This document shows positions 7,921 to 16,445 of a DNA stretch of 64,000 bases, piece after piece. Below the pieces are notes generated by a model. That model had not been told where the DNA came from, searched no databases, and saw only the letters and a program-made list of their open reading frames with translations. This stretch comes from Acetatifactor sp. Its GTDB lineage: Bacteria; Bacillota; Clostridia; Lachnospirales; Lachnospiraceae. A program made the position numbers and the translations under genes. The stretch spans positions 113,917 through 177,916 of the forward strand of contig JAILLF010000031.1 of the NCBI GenBank assembly GCA_024693365.1, given 5' to 3'. Position 1 is the first letter of the stretch, and each line of letters opens with the position of its first letter.

Positions 7921-8154
7921 ATGGAAGAAAAGAAAGAAGTCAGTCTGGAAGAAAATTTTGATAAATTGGAAGAACTGATCGGGGTTCTGGCGGACGCGGA
8001 CGTCTCTTTGGAGGATGCCTTTCACGCCTACAGTGAGGGAGTATCGCTCCTGAAACAGTGCAACGATCAGATAGACCGCGTCGAAAAGAAGGTTCTGGTT
8101 CTGAGTGGTGACGGTGAGCTTGAGGAACTGGACGCAGACGACCTGGAGGCATAA
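7921..8154 (+). CDS. xseB: Exodeoxyribonuclease VII small subunit
   Basis: The 77-residue helical protein contains the family core FDKLEELIGVLADADVSLEDAFHAYSEGVSLLKQCNDQI, which forms the two helices that coat the XseA tail. The length is typical and the C-terminus is acidic. It is encoded 17 bases after xseA and 4 bases before ispA, so subunits and isoprenoid enzyme are co-transcribed. Confidence 0.95.
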   Translation: MEEKKEVSLEENFDKLEELIGVLADADVSLEDAFHAYSEGVSLLKQCNDQIDRVEKKVLVLSGDGELEELDADDLEA

Positions 8155-8158
8155 AGGA

Positions 8159-9112
8159 ATGGAAGAAAAAAGCTTTCAGGAAATGCTTGGGGAAAAAACG
8201 GCAGAAGTGCAACAAGTGATTTCCGAGGTGTTGGAACGATACTTAAAAGAAAAATATGAGCTTCCTTACGTACATACGATCTTGGAAGCCATGGAATATA
8301 GTTTTATGGCGGGAGGAAAACGCCTCCGTCCCCTGTTGATGCGGGAGACGCATCAGCTCCTTTGCGGGGAAGAAAAAAGAGGGCAAGCCTCCCTCGGGGA
8401 ATTTATGACGGCGCTGGAGATGATCCACACCTATTCCCTGGTGCATGATGACCTGCCGGCCATGGATAATGACGAATATCGCAGGGGAAAAGAGACGACA
8501 TGGAAAGTCTATGGAGACGGCATGGCGGTTCTCACGGGAGACGCCCTGATGAACAGTGCGTTTGAAATCGCTTTTTCCGAGATCGGCAGGACCCTTTCTT
8601 CCGATAAATCCCTTGAGGAAAAAGGCAGGATCGCGGGATGTGGCGAAATGCTGGCAAAGAAGGCAGGCATAGACGGCATGCTTGGCGGGCAGGTTGCTGA
8701 CGTGGAGGCGGAGAAGAAAAATCTGCCAATGGACATGGACAAGATTCTGTTCATTCACGAGAAGAAGACCGCGGCCCTGATCGAAGCGGCCATGGGAATT
8801 GGCGCAATGCTTTCCGGTGCCGGTGACGATGAGATTAAAAAGGTTCTGCTGATCGCAAGAAAGGTGGGCATTGCTTTCCAGATCCAGGATGACGTGCTTG
8901 ACGTGATCGGGGACAGCAAGGAGCTTGGAAAGAGCGTGGGAAGCGACGCGCAGAGCGGCAAGGAAACCTACGTGACGCTTTGCGGACTTGAGAAGTCAAA
9001 GCAGGAAGTTGCAAGACTCTCCGAGGAGGCAGCAGCGCTTCTGCATGAGCTTCCGGGTGATCACGCCTTTCTGGAGGAGCTGATCCTACACCTGATCTAC
9101 AGAAAAAAATAG
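8159..9112 (+). CDS. ispA: Polyprenyl (farnesyl) diphosphate synthase
   Basis: IspA condenses isopentenyl diphosphate with allylic diphosphates to farnesyl diphosphate, feeding undecaprenyl carrier lipid synthesis. The first Asp-rich motif LVHDDLPAMDNDEYRRG and the second FQIQDDVLDV are both intact, as are the GGKRLRP and KT (GKETYV) sites. The track starts 18 codons earlier inside xseB, but the ATG at 8159 behind AAAGGA gives the natural N-terminus (317 aa). Directly upstream of dxs, as in many Firmicutes, so substrate supply and chain elongation are in one operon. Confidence 0.95.
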   Translation: MEEKSFQEMLGEKTAEVQQVISEVLERYLKEKYELPYVHTILEAMEYSFMAGGKRLRPLLMRETHQLLCGEEKRGQASLGEFMTALEMIHTYSLVHDDLPAMDNDEYRRGKETTWKVYGDGMAVLTGDALMNSAFEIAFSEIGRTLSSDKSLEEKGRIAGCGEMLAKKAGIDGMLGGQVADVEAEKKNLPMDMDKILFIHEKKTAALIEAAMGIGAMLSGAGDDEIKKVLLIARKVGIAFQIQDDVLDVIGDSKELGKSVGSDAQSGKETYVTLCGLEKSKQEVARLSEEAAALLHELPGDHAFLEELILHLIYRKK

Positions 9113-9136
9113 TGTTGTAAAAGAGGTTTTTTGGTA

Positions 9137-10996
9137 ATGTACCTGGAGAAAATAGAGAACGTCAATGACATAAAGAAGATCGATCCGGCGGATTATCCGG
9201 CGCTCGCGCAGGAGATCCGGGATTTTCTGATCCAAAAGATCAGCGTGACGGGCGGACATCTTGGCTCAAATCTTGGAGCCGTGGAGCTGACCATGGCGCT
9301 GCATCTTGCGTTGGACCTGCCGCAGGATAAGATTATCTGGGACGTGGGCCATCAGGCTTACACGCATAAGATTCTGTCAGGTCGCAAGGAAGGATTTGAC
9401 GCACTTAGACAATATCATGGAATGAGCGGGTTCCCAAAGCGGAAGGAGAGCTGCTGTGACTGCTTTGACACGGGACACAGTTCTACGTCCATTTCCGCAG
9501 GCCTGGGTCTTGTCATGGCGAGGGATCACCGGGGAGAGAAACAAACGATTGTTTCCGTGATCGGTGACGGATCCCTTACGGGAGGCATGGCGTATGAAGC
9601 CCTGAACAATGCCTCGAAACTGGAGACAAACTTTATCGTCATCCTGAATGACAACAATATGTCCATCTCTGAGAACGTGGGTGGAGTGAGCAAATATCTA
9701 AACAATATCCGAACCGCGGATGGGTATCTTGACCTAAAGGAAGGCATTTACAACGCATTGCTCGGAAGTGCCAAGGGTAATCAGGTGATCAAGGGCATCC
9801 GGAGATTGAAAAGCAGTTTAAAAACATTGGTGATTCCCGGAATGTTCTTTGAGGACATGGGCATCAAGTACCTTGGACCAGTGGACGGACATGACGTGCA
9901 GGCCATGGTGAACGTGATCCGCGCGGCGCAGAGGGTAGAAGGTCCCGTGCTCATTCACGCCATTACGAAAAAAGGAAAGGGATTCCTTCCTGCGGAGAAA
10001 CATCCGGCCAGATTTCACGGCACGGAGCCATTTGACGTTGAAACGGGGAAGCTGTTGAGGCAAAAGACCGAGCCTTGCTATACGGACGTTTTTTCCACCA
10101 TGATCTGTTCTCTTGCTGAGAGACATTCCAACCTGGTGGCCATTACGGCAGCCATGCCGGACGGAACGGGACTGAAGCGTTTTCGCTCAGAATTCCCGGA
10201 TCGCTTTTATGACGTGGGAATTGCGGAGCAACATGCGGTGACCTTTGCGGCAGGCCTTGCCGTAGGCGGCATGAAGCCCGTTGTCGCAGTGTATTCCTCC
10301 TTCCTGCAAAGGGCATATGATCAGATTCTGCACGACGTTTGCTTACAGAATCTGCCCGTTGTCTTTGCCATAGACCGTGCCGGCCTGGTAGGCAGTGACG
10401 GTGAGACGCATCAGGGCATCTTTGACCTGACTTATTTGACTGGCATTCCCAACATGCACGTGTGTGCTCCCAAGAATAAATGGGAACTCGCCGACATGAT
10501 GCAGTTTGCCGTAAATTTTGACGGCCCGATTGCGATCCGCTATCCGCGAGGTACGGCATACGCAGGGCTGGAAGAGCATCGCGCACCGATCGTGCTGGGC
10601 AAAGCAGAATGGATTTTCCGTGAGGACGGCGTTGCCATCTTTGCATTGGGCGGCATGGTGGAAGAAGCCGTGAAGGTGCGGGAATTGTTAAAGGAGCGGG
10701 GCGTTCGCGTGAGTCTGATCAATGCAAGGTTTGCAAAGCCCATAGACGAAGAAGCACTATTAGAGGCAGCGAAGAGTCATTCTCTGATCGTAACAATGGA
10801 GGAAAACGTTGCGTGCGGCGGTTTCGGAGAAAAAATTCTGGAGACGGCGAACACCCGTGGATTAAAGAATAAGATTTTACCCATTGCGTTGCCGGATGCT
10901 TACGTGGAGCATGGTAACGTAGAAATCTTGAAGCAAAAGCTTGGCGTAGATCCCAAGGGGATCTGTGATCGGATCTGGGAGGCATTGAACACATGA
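9137..10996 (+). CDS. dxs: 1-deoxy-D-xylulose-5-phosphate synthase
   Basis: Dxs makes DXP from pyruvate and glyceraldehyde 3-phosphate, the first step of the MEP isoprenoid pathway, using thiamine diphosphate. The ThDP motif GDGSLTGGMAYEALNNA...LNDNNMSIS is complete. The transketolase-type middle domain (DVGIAEQHAVTFAAGLA) and C-terminal domain follow. The 619-residue length is standard. TTG 9131 and ATG 9137 are both possible starts; the ATG begins with MYLEKI. Its stop overlaps the tlyA start by four bases (ATGA). All 13 Asn/Asp/Tyr/His codons that precede Val here end in C. Confidence 0.97.
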   Translation: MYLEKIENVNDIKKIDPADYPALAQEIRDFLIQKISVTGGHLGSNLGAVELTMALHLALDLPQDKIIWDVGHQAYTHKILSGRKEGFDALRQYHGMSGFPKRKESCCDCFDTGHSSTSISAGLGLVMARDHRGEKQTIVSVIGDGSLTGGMAYEALNNASKLETNFIVILNDNNMSISENVGGVSKYLNNIRTADGYLDLKEGIYNALLGSAKGNQVIKGIRRLKSSLKTLVIPGMFFEDMGIKYLGPVDGHDVQAMVNVIRAAQRVEGPVLIHAITKKGKGFLPAEKHPARFHGTEPFDVETGKLLRQKTEPCYTDVFSTMICSLAERHSNLVAITAAMPDGTGLKRFRSEFPDRFYDVGIAEQHAVTFAAGLAVGGMKPVVAVYSSFLQRAYDQILHDVCLQNLPVVFAIDRAGLVGSDGETHQGIFDLTYLTGIPNMHVCAPKNKWELADMMQFAVNFDGPIAIRYPRGTAYAGLEEHRAPIVLGKAEWIFREDGVAIFALGGMVEEAVKVRELLKERGVRVSLINARFAKPIDEEALLEAAKSHSLIVTMEENVACGGFGEKILETANTRGLKNKILPIALPDAYVEHGNVEILKQKLGVDPKGICDRIWEALNT

Positions 10997-11874
10997 AGGA
11001 GCGACTTGACGTAATCCTGGTGGAACAAGGTTATGCATCCTCAAGGGAAAAGGCGAAGGCCATTATCATGTCGGGCAACGTTTACGTCAATGGACAAAAG
11101 GAAGATAAGGCAGGCACGACCTTTGATCTTACAAAATGTAAGCTGGAGGTGCGGGGGAATACCCTAAAATACGTAAGCCGCGGAGGCTTAAAGCTTGAGA
11201 AAGCCATGCAAACCTGGAAATTTCCTCTGGAGGGAAAGATCTGCATGGACGTGGGTGCATCCACGGGAGGCTTTACCGACTGCATGTTGCAAAATGGTGC
11301 AAGCCGCGTTTATTCCGTGGACGTGGGCCATGGACAGCTGGATTGGAAGCTTCGCAACGACGAACGGGTCGTCTGCATGGAACAGACAAACTTCCGGTAC
11401 CTAAAGCCTGAGAACGTGCCGGAAAGACTTGATTTTGTCAGCGTGGACGTAAGCTTTATCTCACTGACGAAGATCCTGATTCCCGCGCGTAATCTGTTGA
11501 AGGCCGGGGGAGAGATGGTTTGCCTGATCAAGCCGCAGTTTGAGGCGGGACGCGAGAAGGTTGGAAAGAATGGCGTTGTCCGTGAACTTTCCACGCATCG
11601 CGAGGTTATCGAAAAGGTGATTGACTTTGCGAACCTGACGGGCTTTTCCGTAATGGGCTTGGAGTATTCGCCCATCAAGGGACCGGAAGGAAACATAGAA
11701 TATTTGGTTTATCTGAAAAAAGAGGCGGAGCCGGAAGAAAGCGTCTCTTCGCTCACGGAGCGGGAGGCGGAGGAGCTTCTTGCAACGGTGATCTCAGAAA
11801 AAAAGGGGCTTTCCGCATCTGAACAATGGAAGCAGATCATTGCCGGGATCGTGGAGAATTCGCATGCGCTATAG
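10993..11874 (+). CDS. tlyA: TlyA-family 2'-O-ribose methyltransferase
   Basis: The protein has an N-terminal S4 RNA-binding domain (ERLDVILVEQGYASSREKAKAIIMSGNVYVNG) and an FtsJ/RrmJ-like Rossmann methyltransferase domain. SAM site CMDVGASTGGFTDCML and the catalytic-type DVSFISL...KPQFEAGR motifs are visible. TlyA proteins methylate cytidines of rRNA in some bacteria; in Firmicutes the target is less certain. It starts inside the dxs stop codon (ATGA) and precedes nadK, as in related genomes. Length 293 residues, slightly longer than usual because of an acidic tail. Confidence 0.93.
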   Translation: MKERLDVILVEQGYASSREKAKAIIMSGNVYVNGQKEDKAGTTFDLTKCKLEVRGNTLKYVSRGGLKLEKAMQTWKFPLEGKICMDVGASTGGFTDCMLQNGASRVYSVDVGHGQLDWKLRNDERVVCMEQTNFRYLKPENVPERLDFVSVDVSFISLTKILIPARNLLKAGGEMVCLIKPQFEAGREKVGKNGVVRELSTHREVIEKVIDFANLTGFSVMGLEYSPIKGPEGNIEYLVYLKKEAEPEESVSSLTEREAEELLATVISEKKGLSASEQWKQIIAGIVENSHAL

Positions 11875-11913
11875 AAAATGACTGACGTGGGGCCCTGCGA
11901 AAAGGAGTGAACC

Positions 11914-12768
11914 ATGGGAAAACGATTTTTGATCTATTCAAATAAATTTAAGGATCCGCAACTGCGGGCAACCTACCGGATCAAGGACTATTTGGAGTCT
12001 AAGGGACAGGAGGTCAGCCTTCTGATCGTGGACAAGGACTGGAAAAGCGGGGAATGCCTGGAATCCTCTATTCCGGAAAACGTTGACCTGATCCTTGTGC
12101 TTGGCGGAGACGGAACCGTTTTACAGGCAGCCAGGGAAACCATTCACGTTCACGTGCCTCTGATCGGCGTGAACCTGGGAACGCTGGGATTTATGACGCA
12201 GATCGAAATGGCAAGCTTTGAGCCTGCGCTGGATCGTCTGATCGAGGGAGATTTCCGGAAGGAGAGCCGAATGCTGCTCCATGGGAAAGCGATGCTTCAT
12301 GACGGTGAAATCAGGGAAGGCTTGGCATTAAATGACGTCGTGATCTCCAGAAGCGGTCCCCTGCGGGTGATTCTGCTTCGCATTTACGTCAATGGTTCTT
12401 TCTTGCATGAATACCAGGCGGACGGCATGATCGTGACGACGCCTACGGGTTCCACGGGGTATAATTTGTCTGCGGGCGGTCCGTTGGTAGAGCCGGGAGC
12501 AAAGCTATTGATGCTAACGCCCATTTGTCCGCATTCGCTGAATCAAAGAAGCATTATTCTTTCTTCAGAAGATGAGATCGAGATTGAAATCCCGATGGGA
12601 AGGGAAGGAAAGGAACAAACGGTTATGGCTACCCTGGACGGTGCCAATTCCTTTTTTATGACGACGGGAGACCGCATCACCATCCGTAAAAGCGCGGAGA
12701 GTGCGGAATTCATTCAATTGAGCAAGGTAAGCTTTCTGGACGCGTTGCATCAGAAGATGAAGGATTGA
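11914..12768 (+). CDS. nadK: NAD kinase
   Basis: NadK phosphorylates NAD to NADP. The 284 residues show the signature LVLGGDGTVLQAAR near residue 65, the NDVVISR region, and the glycine-rich TTPTGSTGYNLSAGGP loop that binds the nucleotide. The ATG lies behind AAAGGAG, 39 bases after tlyA. The cytoplasmic enzyme is essential in most bacteria and the length is normal. Confidence 0.96.
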   Translation: MGKRFLIYSNKFKDPQLRATYRIKDYLESKGQEVSLLIVDKDWKSGECLESSIPENVDLILVLGGDGTVLQAARETIHVHVPLIGVNLGTLGFMTQIEMASFEPALDRLIEGDFRKESRMLLHGKAMLHDGEIREGLALNDVVISRSGPLRVILLRIYVNGSFLHEYQADGMIVTTPTGSTGYNLSAGGPLVEPGAKLLMLTPICPHSLNQRSIILSSEDEIEIEIPMGREGKEQTVMATLDGANSFFMTTGDRITIRKSAESAEFIQLSKVSFLDALHQKMKD

Positions 12769-12787
12769 TACAAATCAAGAGGGAAAC

Positions 12788-13249
12788 ATGAAAAAGATCA
12801 GACAACGAAGAATTTTGGAAATCATAGAGAAGTATGAGGTGGAAACCCAGGAACAGCTTCGGGATTACCTCGCTCAGGAGGGAATCCAGGTCACGCAGGC
12901 GACGCTCTCCCGTGACATACGGGAATTAAAGCTTTCCAAGCTTTCCGTGGACGGAATGGCGGGCGGTAAGCAGCGTTACGTTGCCTTTCACCGCGAAGGC
13001 GGGGAGCGTGCAAATGAGAAGTTTGTGAGGGTTTTAAGGGATGGCTTTGTCTCCATGGACATGGCGCAGAACATCCTTGTCATAAAAACGGTTTCTGGAA
13101 TGGCCATGGCCGTAGCCATGGCGATCGACGCCCTACAATTTCCGGAGGTGGTGGGATGCATCGCCGGGGATGACACCATCATGGTGGCAGTCAGGACCGT
13201 GGAAGAAACCAGACAACTGATGAATCAGATGAACGAGATCATGGGTTAA
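12788..13249 (+). CDS. argR: Arginine repressor ArgR
   Basis: ArgR is the arginine-responsive hexameric repressor/activator of arginine metabolism genes. An N-terminal winged helix-turn-helix is visible (RILEIIEKYEVETQEQLRDYL, then VTQATLSRDIRELKL). The C-terminal oligomerisation and arginine-binding domain ends in VVGCIAGDDTIMVAVRTVEE, where the GDD residues contact arginine. The 153-residue length is normal. Its location before recN is conserved in Clostridia and Bacilli and does not itself imply regulation of recN. Confidence 0.96.
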   Translation: MKKIRQRRILEIIEKYEVETQEQLRDYLAQEGIQVTQATLSRDIRELKLSKLSVDGMAGGKQRYVAFHREGGERANEKFVRVLRDGFVSMDMAQNILVIKTVSGMAMAVAMAIDALQFPEVVGCIAGDDTIMVAVRTVEETRQLMNQMNEIMG

Positions 13250-13289
13250 GTAATTAGGGGATTCAAAGAAGGCGGCAGAAGGAGGAAAC

Positions 13290-14966
13290 ATGTTACAAAG
13301 CTTACACGTGAAAAATCTGGCGCTGATGGAGGAAACGGAAGTGACCTTTGGGGAGGGACTCAACGTCCTGACCGGTGAAACCGGCGCGGGAAAGTCTCTG
13401 CTTCTTGGGTCCGTGAATCTTGCCCTAGGGGCGAAATTTGAAAAGGAAATGCTGCGCAAAGGCGCGGAGCAGGCCTTGGTGGAACTTAGCTTTTCCGGTA
13501 ACGAAAACGTGACGCGCCGGCTGCAGGCCATGGAACTGGAATCCCAAGAGGACGACAGCGTCCTGATCAGCCGCAAGATGCAGGTTGGAAAAAGCGTTTT
13601 CAGGATCAATGGCGAGGTGGTCACCGCAAAACAGGTGAAGGAGCTGGCTGAGGTATTGATCGACGTGCACGGGCAGCATGAACACCAATCCCTGCTCCAT
13701 AAGAAAAAGCATTTAGAGATTTTGGATGCCTTTGGAGGCAAGGATGCCGAGGAGGCGGGAGCTGACGTGGCAAAGGCTTATCAGGAATGGAAGGCCACGG
13801 AGAAAAAGCTGGGTGAAGAAAAGCTTGACGAAAAGGAGCGGGTCAGAGAGCAGGCGCTCGCGGAATATGAGGTCCGGGAGATCGAGGATGCAAATCTTCG
13901 CATCGGGGAAGATGAAGAACTGGAAGAGAATTACCGCCGCATGGTCAACGGCCAAAAGATCATGGAGGCACTGGGCGAGAGTTATTCCTTTACGGGAAGT
14001 GACGGCGCGGGCAGCGCGCTCAGCAGGGGGCTTAGGGCCCTTGGCAGCGTTACGGGGTATGACAAACGCCTTGCAGAACTGGAGGAACAGCTTGCGGAGG
14101 TGGACAGCCTTCTGGCAGATTATAACAGGGATCTGGCAGACTACATGGAGGATGCCACCTTCGACGAAGAAGCCTTTCATGAGACGGAGGAGAGGCTGAA
14201 TCTGATCAACAGACTCAAGGAAAAATACGGGAATTCCTTAGAGGACGTGATCGCGTACGGCGAGAAGAGACGGGAATATTTAGATAAATTGGCAGACTAT
14301 GACGCCTATCTGGCCGGATTGACTGCGAAGCTCGCCGCCGAACGTAAAAAGCTCGGGGAAGCCTGCGAAAAGCTTACGAAAATCCGCAAAAAGAACGCCA
14401 AGACACTGACGGGCCTTCTCACGGAAGCCTTGGAGCAATTGAATTTCCTCAAGGTAGATTTTGAGATTCACCTGGAAGCTTTGGAGGAGCCAACGCAGAA
14501 GGGCAGCGACGACGTGGAGTTTTTGATCTCCACGAATCCGGGAGAGGAGAGGCGCCCCCTTGGCATGGTGGCAAGCGGCGGCGAGCTTTCGAGGATCATG
14601 CTTGCGATCAAAACCGTTCTTGCAAAGCGGGATGAGGTAGATGCTTTGATCTTCGACGAGATTGATGCCGGCATCAGCGGCAGGACGGCATGGCAGGTGT
14701 CGAAACAGCTGGGAAAGGTATCCGGTGCGCATCAGGTGATCTGCATTACGCATCTTCCGCAGATTGCCGCCATGGCAGATTCGCACTATCTGATCGAAAA
14801 GAATACGGACGGAAACAGTACGGTGACGGACGTGCGTCTACTTACGGATCAGGAAGCCATTGGTGAACTTGCAAGGCTGCTTGGCAGTGACGGGCTTTCC
14901 GAAGCGGCGGTTTCCAATGCGGTTGAAATGCGTAAACAGGCGATGGAACAAAAAGAAGAAAAGTGA
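13290..14966 (+). CDS. recN: DNA repair protein RecN
   Basis: RecN is an SMC-like ATPase that acts early at double-strand breaks. The N-terminal half carries the Walker A motif TGETGAGKSLLLGS, the middle is a long coiled coil (residues ~155-370), and the C-terminal half has the ABC signature MVASGGELSRIMLAIK and Walker B ALIFDEIDAGISG. The 558 residues and domain order are normal. The ATG follows AGGAGG. A strong terminator follows the gene, separating it from spoIVB. Confidence 0.97.
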   Translation: MLQSLHVKNLALMEETEVTFGEGLNVLTGETGAGKSLLLGSVNLALGAKFEKEMLRKGAEQALVELSFSGNENVTRRLQAMELESQEDDSVLISRKMQVGKSVFRINGEVVTAKQVKELAEVLIDVHGQHEHQSLLHKKKHLEILDAFGGKDAEEAGADVAKAYQEWKATEKKLGEEKLDEKERVREQALAEYEVREIEDANLRIGEDEELEENYRRMVNGQKIMEALGESYSFTGSDGAGSALSRGLRALGSVTGYDKRLAELEEQLAEVDSLLADYNRDLADYMEDATFDEEAFHETEERLNLINRLKEKYGNSLEDVIAYGEKRREYLDKLADYDAYLAGLTAKLAAERKKLGEACEKLTKIRKKNAKTLTGLLTEALEQLNFLKVDFEIHLEALEEPTQKGSDDVEFLISTNPGEERRPLGMVASGGELSRIMLAIKTVLAKRDEVDALIFDEIDAGISGRTAWQVSKQLGKVSGAHQVICITHLPQIAAMADSHYLIEKNTDGNSTVTDVRLLTDQEAIGELARLLGSDGLSEAAVSNAVEMRKQAMEQKEEK

Positions 14967-15007
14967 TTTTCTTAAGTGAATAAAAACGAAGGATACGGTA
15001 ATACTGA

Positions 15008-15038
15008 GAAGGACGCGAATACGGCGTCCTTCTTTTTT
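15008..15038 (+). terminator. Rho-independent terminator after recN
   Basis: Stem GAAGGACGC / GCGTCCTTC with a seven-base loop followed by TTTTTT. It ends the long asp23-recN transcript 40 bases after recN. Confidence 0.93.
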
Positions 15039-15061
15039 ATTGCATGGATGGGAGGTTAAGG

Positions 15062-16372
15062 ATGTTTGGAAAGGGCAACGTGAAGCATGTGAAAACCAAA
15101 AAGACGAAGAAATGGAGAATGACTTTTAGGGGTATTTTGACATTCGCGGGGCTGGCATTTGCCTGCATCATGTTTTGGAACGTTACTGCGCGCATCCCTT
15201 CAACCCTTTACTTTCGCGCAGATCAAATCCAAAGGATTGATCTGGGGGTTCCGGCAACGGGAGAGGTGAGGGCAGCTTTTTTTGGATGGAATGAAAGTGA
15301 GGATTCGGAGGATATCGTGGCATTGGATCTTTCAAGACCCGTTACGATGCGTCCGGCGGGGCAAGACAGGTATGACATGGAGGTAAGACTTTTTGGATTT
15401 ATTCCATTAAAGAAAGTCGACCTTCGCGTCATAGGCGATGAGGAAGTGATTCCCATGGGAATCCCGATTGGCGTGTACTTGCAGGGAAAGGGCGTGCTTG
15501 TTGTGGGAACGGCAGAATTTATTACGGAAAATGACGAAAAGGCGGAACCGGCGAAAGACCTTGTGAAAGCGGGAGATTACCTAATGGCGATTGACGGCGT
15601 GGCATTGAAGGGGAAGGACGATCTTATCAAACGGATTGAAGAATCTAATGGAAAAACATTGACTGTCACCGTTGAGAGAGAAGGAAACAAACGGGAAGTG
15701 GAGATCACGCCCGTCCGAAACCAGGGGCATAAATATAAGGCAGGAATCTGGGTGAGGGATAACCTGCAAGGCGTCGGAACGTTGACTTACGTTGATGCGG
15801 ACGGGAAATTCGGGGCGTTAGGGCACGGCATAGCGGACGTGGATACTGGCACGGTCATGCAGGTTAAAGGAGGAACACTCTATCAGACAAAGATTGTAAA
15901 GCTTCGCAGAGGAAAGCACGGCGATCCCGGTGAAATAACGGGAAGGATTATTTATGACGAAGGATTTGCGCTGGGAGAGATCAGTGAAAACAGTGACCTG
16001 GGAGTATACGGCGTCTGTAATGACGCGGGGAAAAGTCTGGCAACGGCAGATGCCGTTCCCATAGGCTTAAAGCAAGAAATTGAACTTGGCCCCGCACAAG
16101 TTCTTTGTACCTTAGAGGATCACGTCGAAACCTTTGAGATTGAAATCACAAAGGTGCGCCTAAAGCAGGATGGCAAGGGACGCGGCATAGAATTAAGAGT
16201 GACGGATACGGAGCTTCTTCGTCGCACGGGCGGGATCATACAGGGAATGAGTGGATCGCCTATTTTACAAAACGGGAAGATCATCGGTGCCGTGACGCAC
16301 GTTCTGGTAAGTTCTCCGGAAAAGGGATACGGAATCTTTATAAAAAGCATGTTGGAAGAGGGAAGCTCATAA
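15062..16372 (+). CDS. spoIVB: SpoIVB serine peptidase (S55 family)
   Basis: SpoIVB is the forespore-secreted PDZ protease that activates the SpoIVFB/sigma-K checkpoint. The 436-residue protein has an N-terminal membrane anchor (residues ~22-40), a PDZ domain (DLVKAGDYLMAIDGVALKGKDDLIKRI) and a C-terminal S55 peptidase domain. The histidine in GALGHGIADVDTG, the aspartate in VTDTELLRRTGG and the serine in GMSGSPILQNGKIIGAVTH are all present, so the triad is intact. The ATG at 15062 behind GGGAGG is preferred over the track start at 15044. spo0A normally follows directly; here it does not, and spoIIIA upstream is destroyed. Confidence 0.93.
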   Translation: MFGKGNVKHVKTKKTKKWRMTFRGILTFAGLAFACIMFWNVTARIPSTLYFRADQIQRIDLGVPATGEVRAAFFGWNESEDSEDIVALDLSRPVTMRPAGQDRYDMEVRLFGFIPLKKVDLRVIGDEEVIPMGIPIGVYLQGKGVLVVGTAEFITENDEKAEPAKDLVKAGDYLMAIDGVALKGKDDLIKRIEESNGKTLTVTVEREGNKREVEITPVRNQGHKYKAGIWVRDNLQGVGTLTYVDADGKFGALGHGIADVDTGTVMQVKGGTLYQTKIVKLRRGKHGDPGEITGRIIYDEGFALGEISENSDLGVYGVCNDAGKSLATADAVPIGLKQEIELGPAQVLCTLEDHVETFEIEITKVRLKQDGKGRGIELRVTDTELLRRTGGIIQGMSGSPILQNGKIIGAVTHVLVSSPEKGYGIFIKSMLEEGSS

Positions 16373-16445
16373 TGGAGAGTTTCCCTCATTTTCATTGACT
16401 TATGAATGGAATGAAACTACAATAGAGGAAGAATGGGGGATAAAA

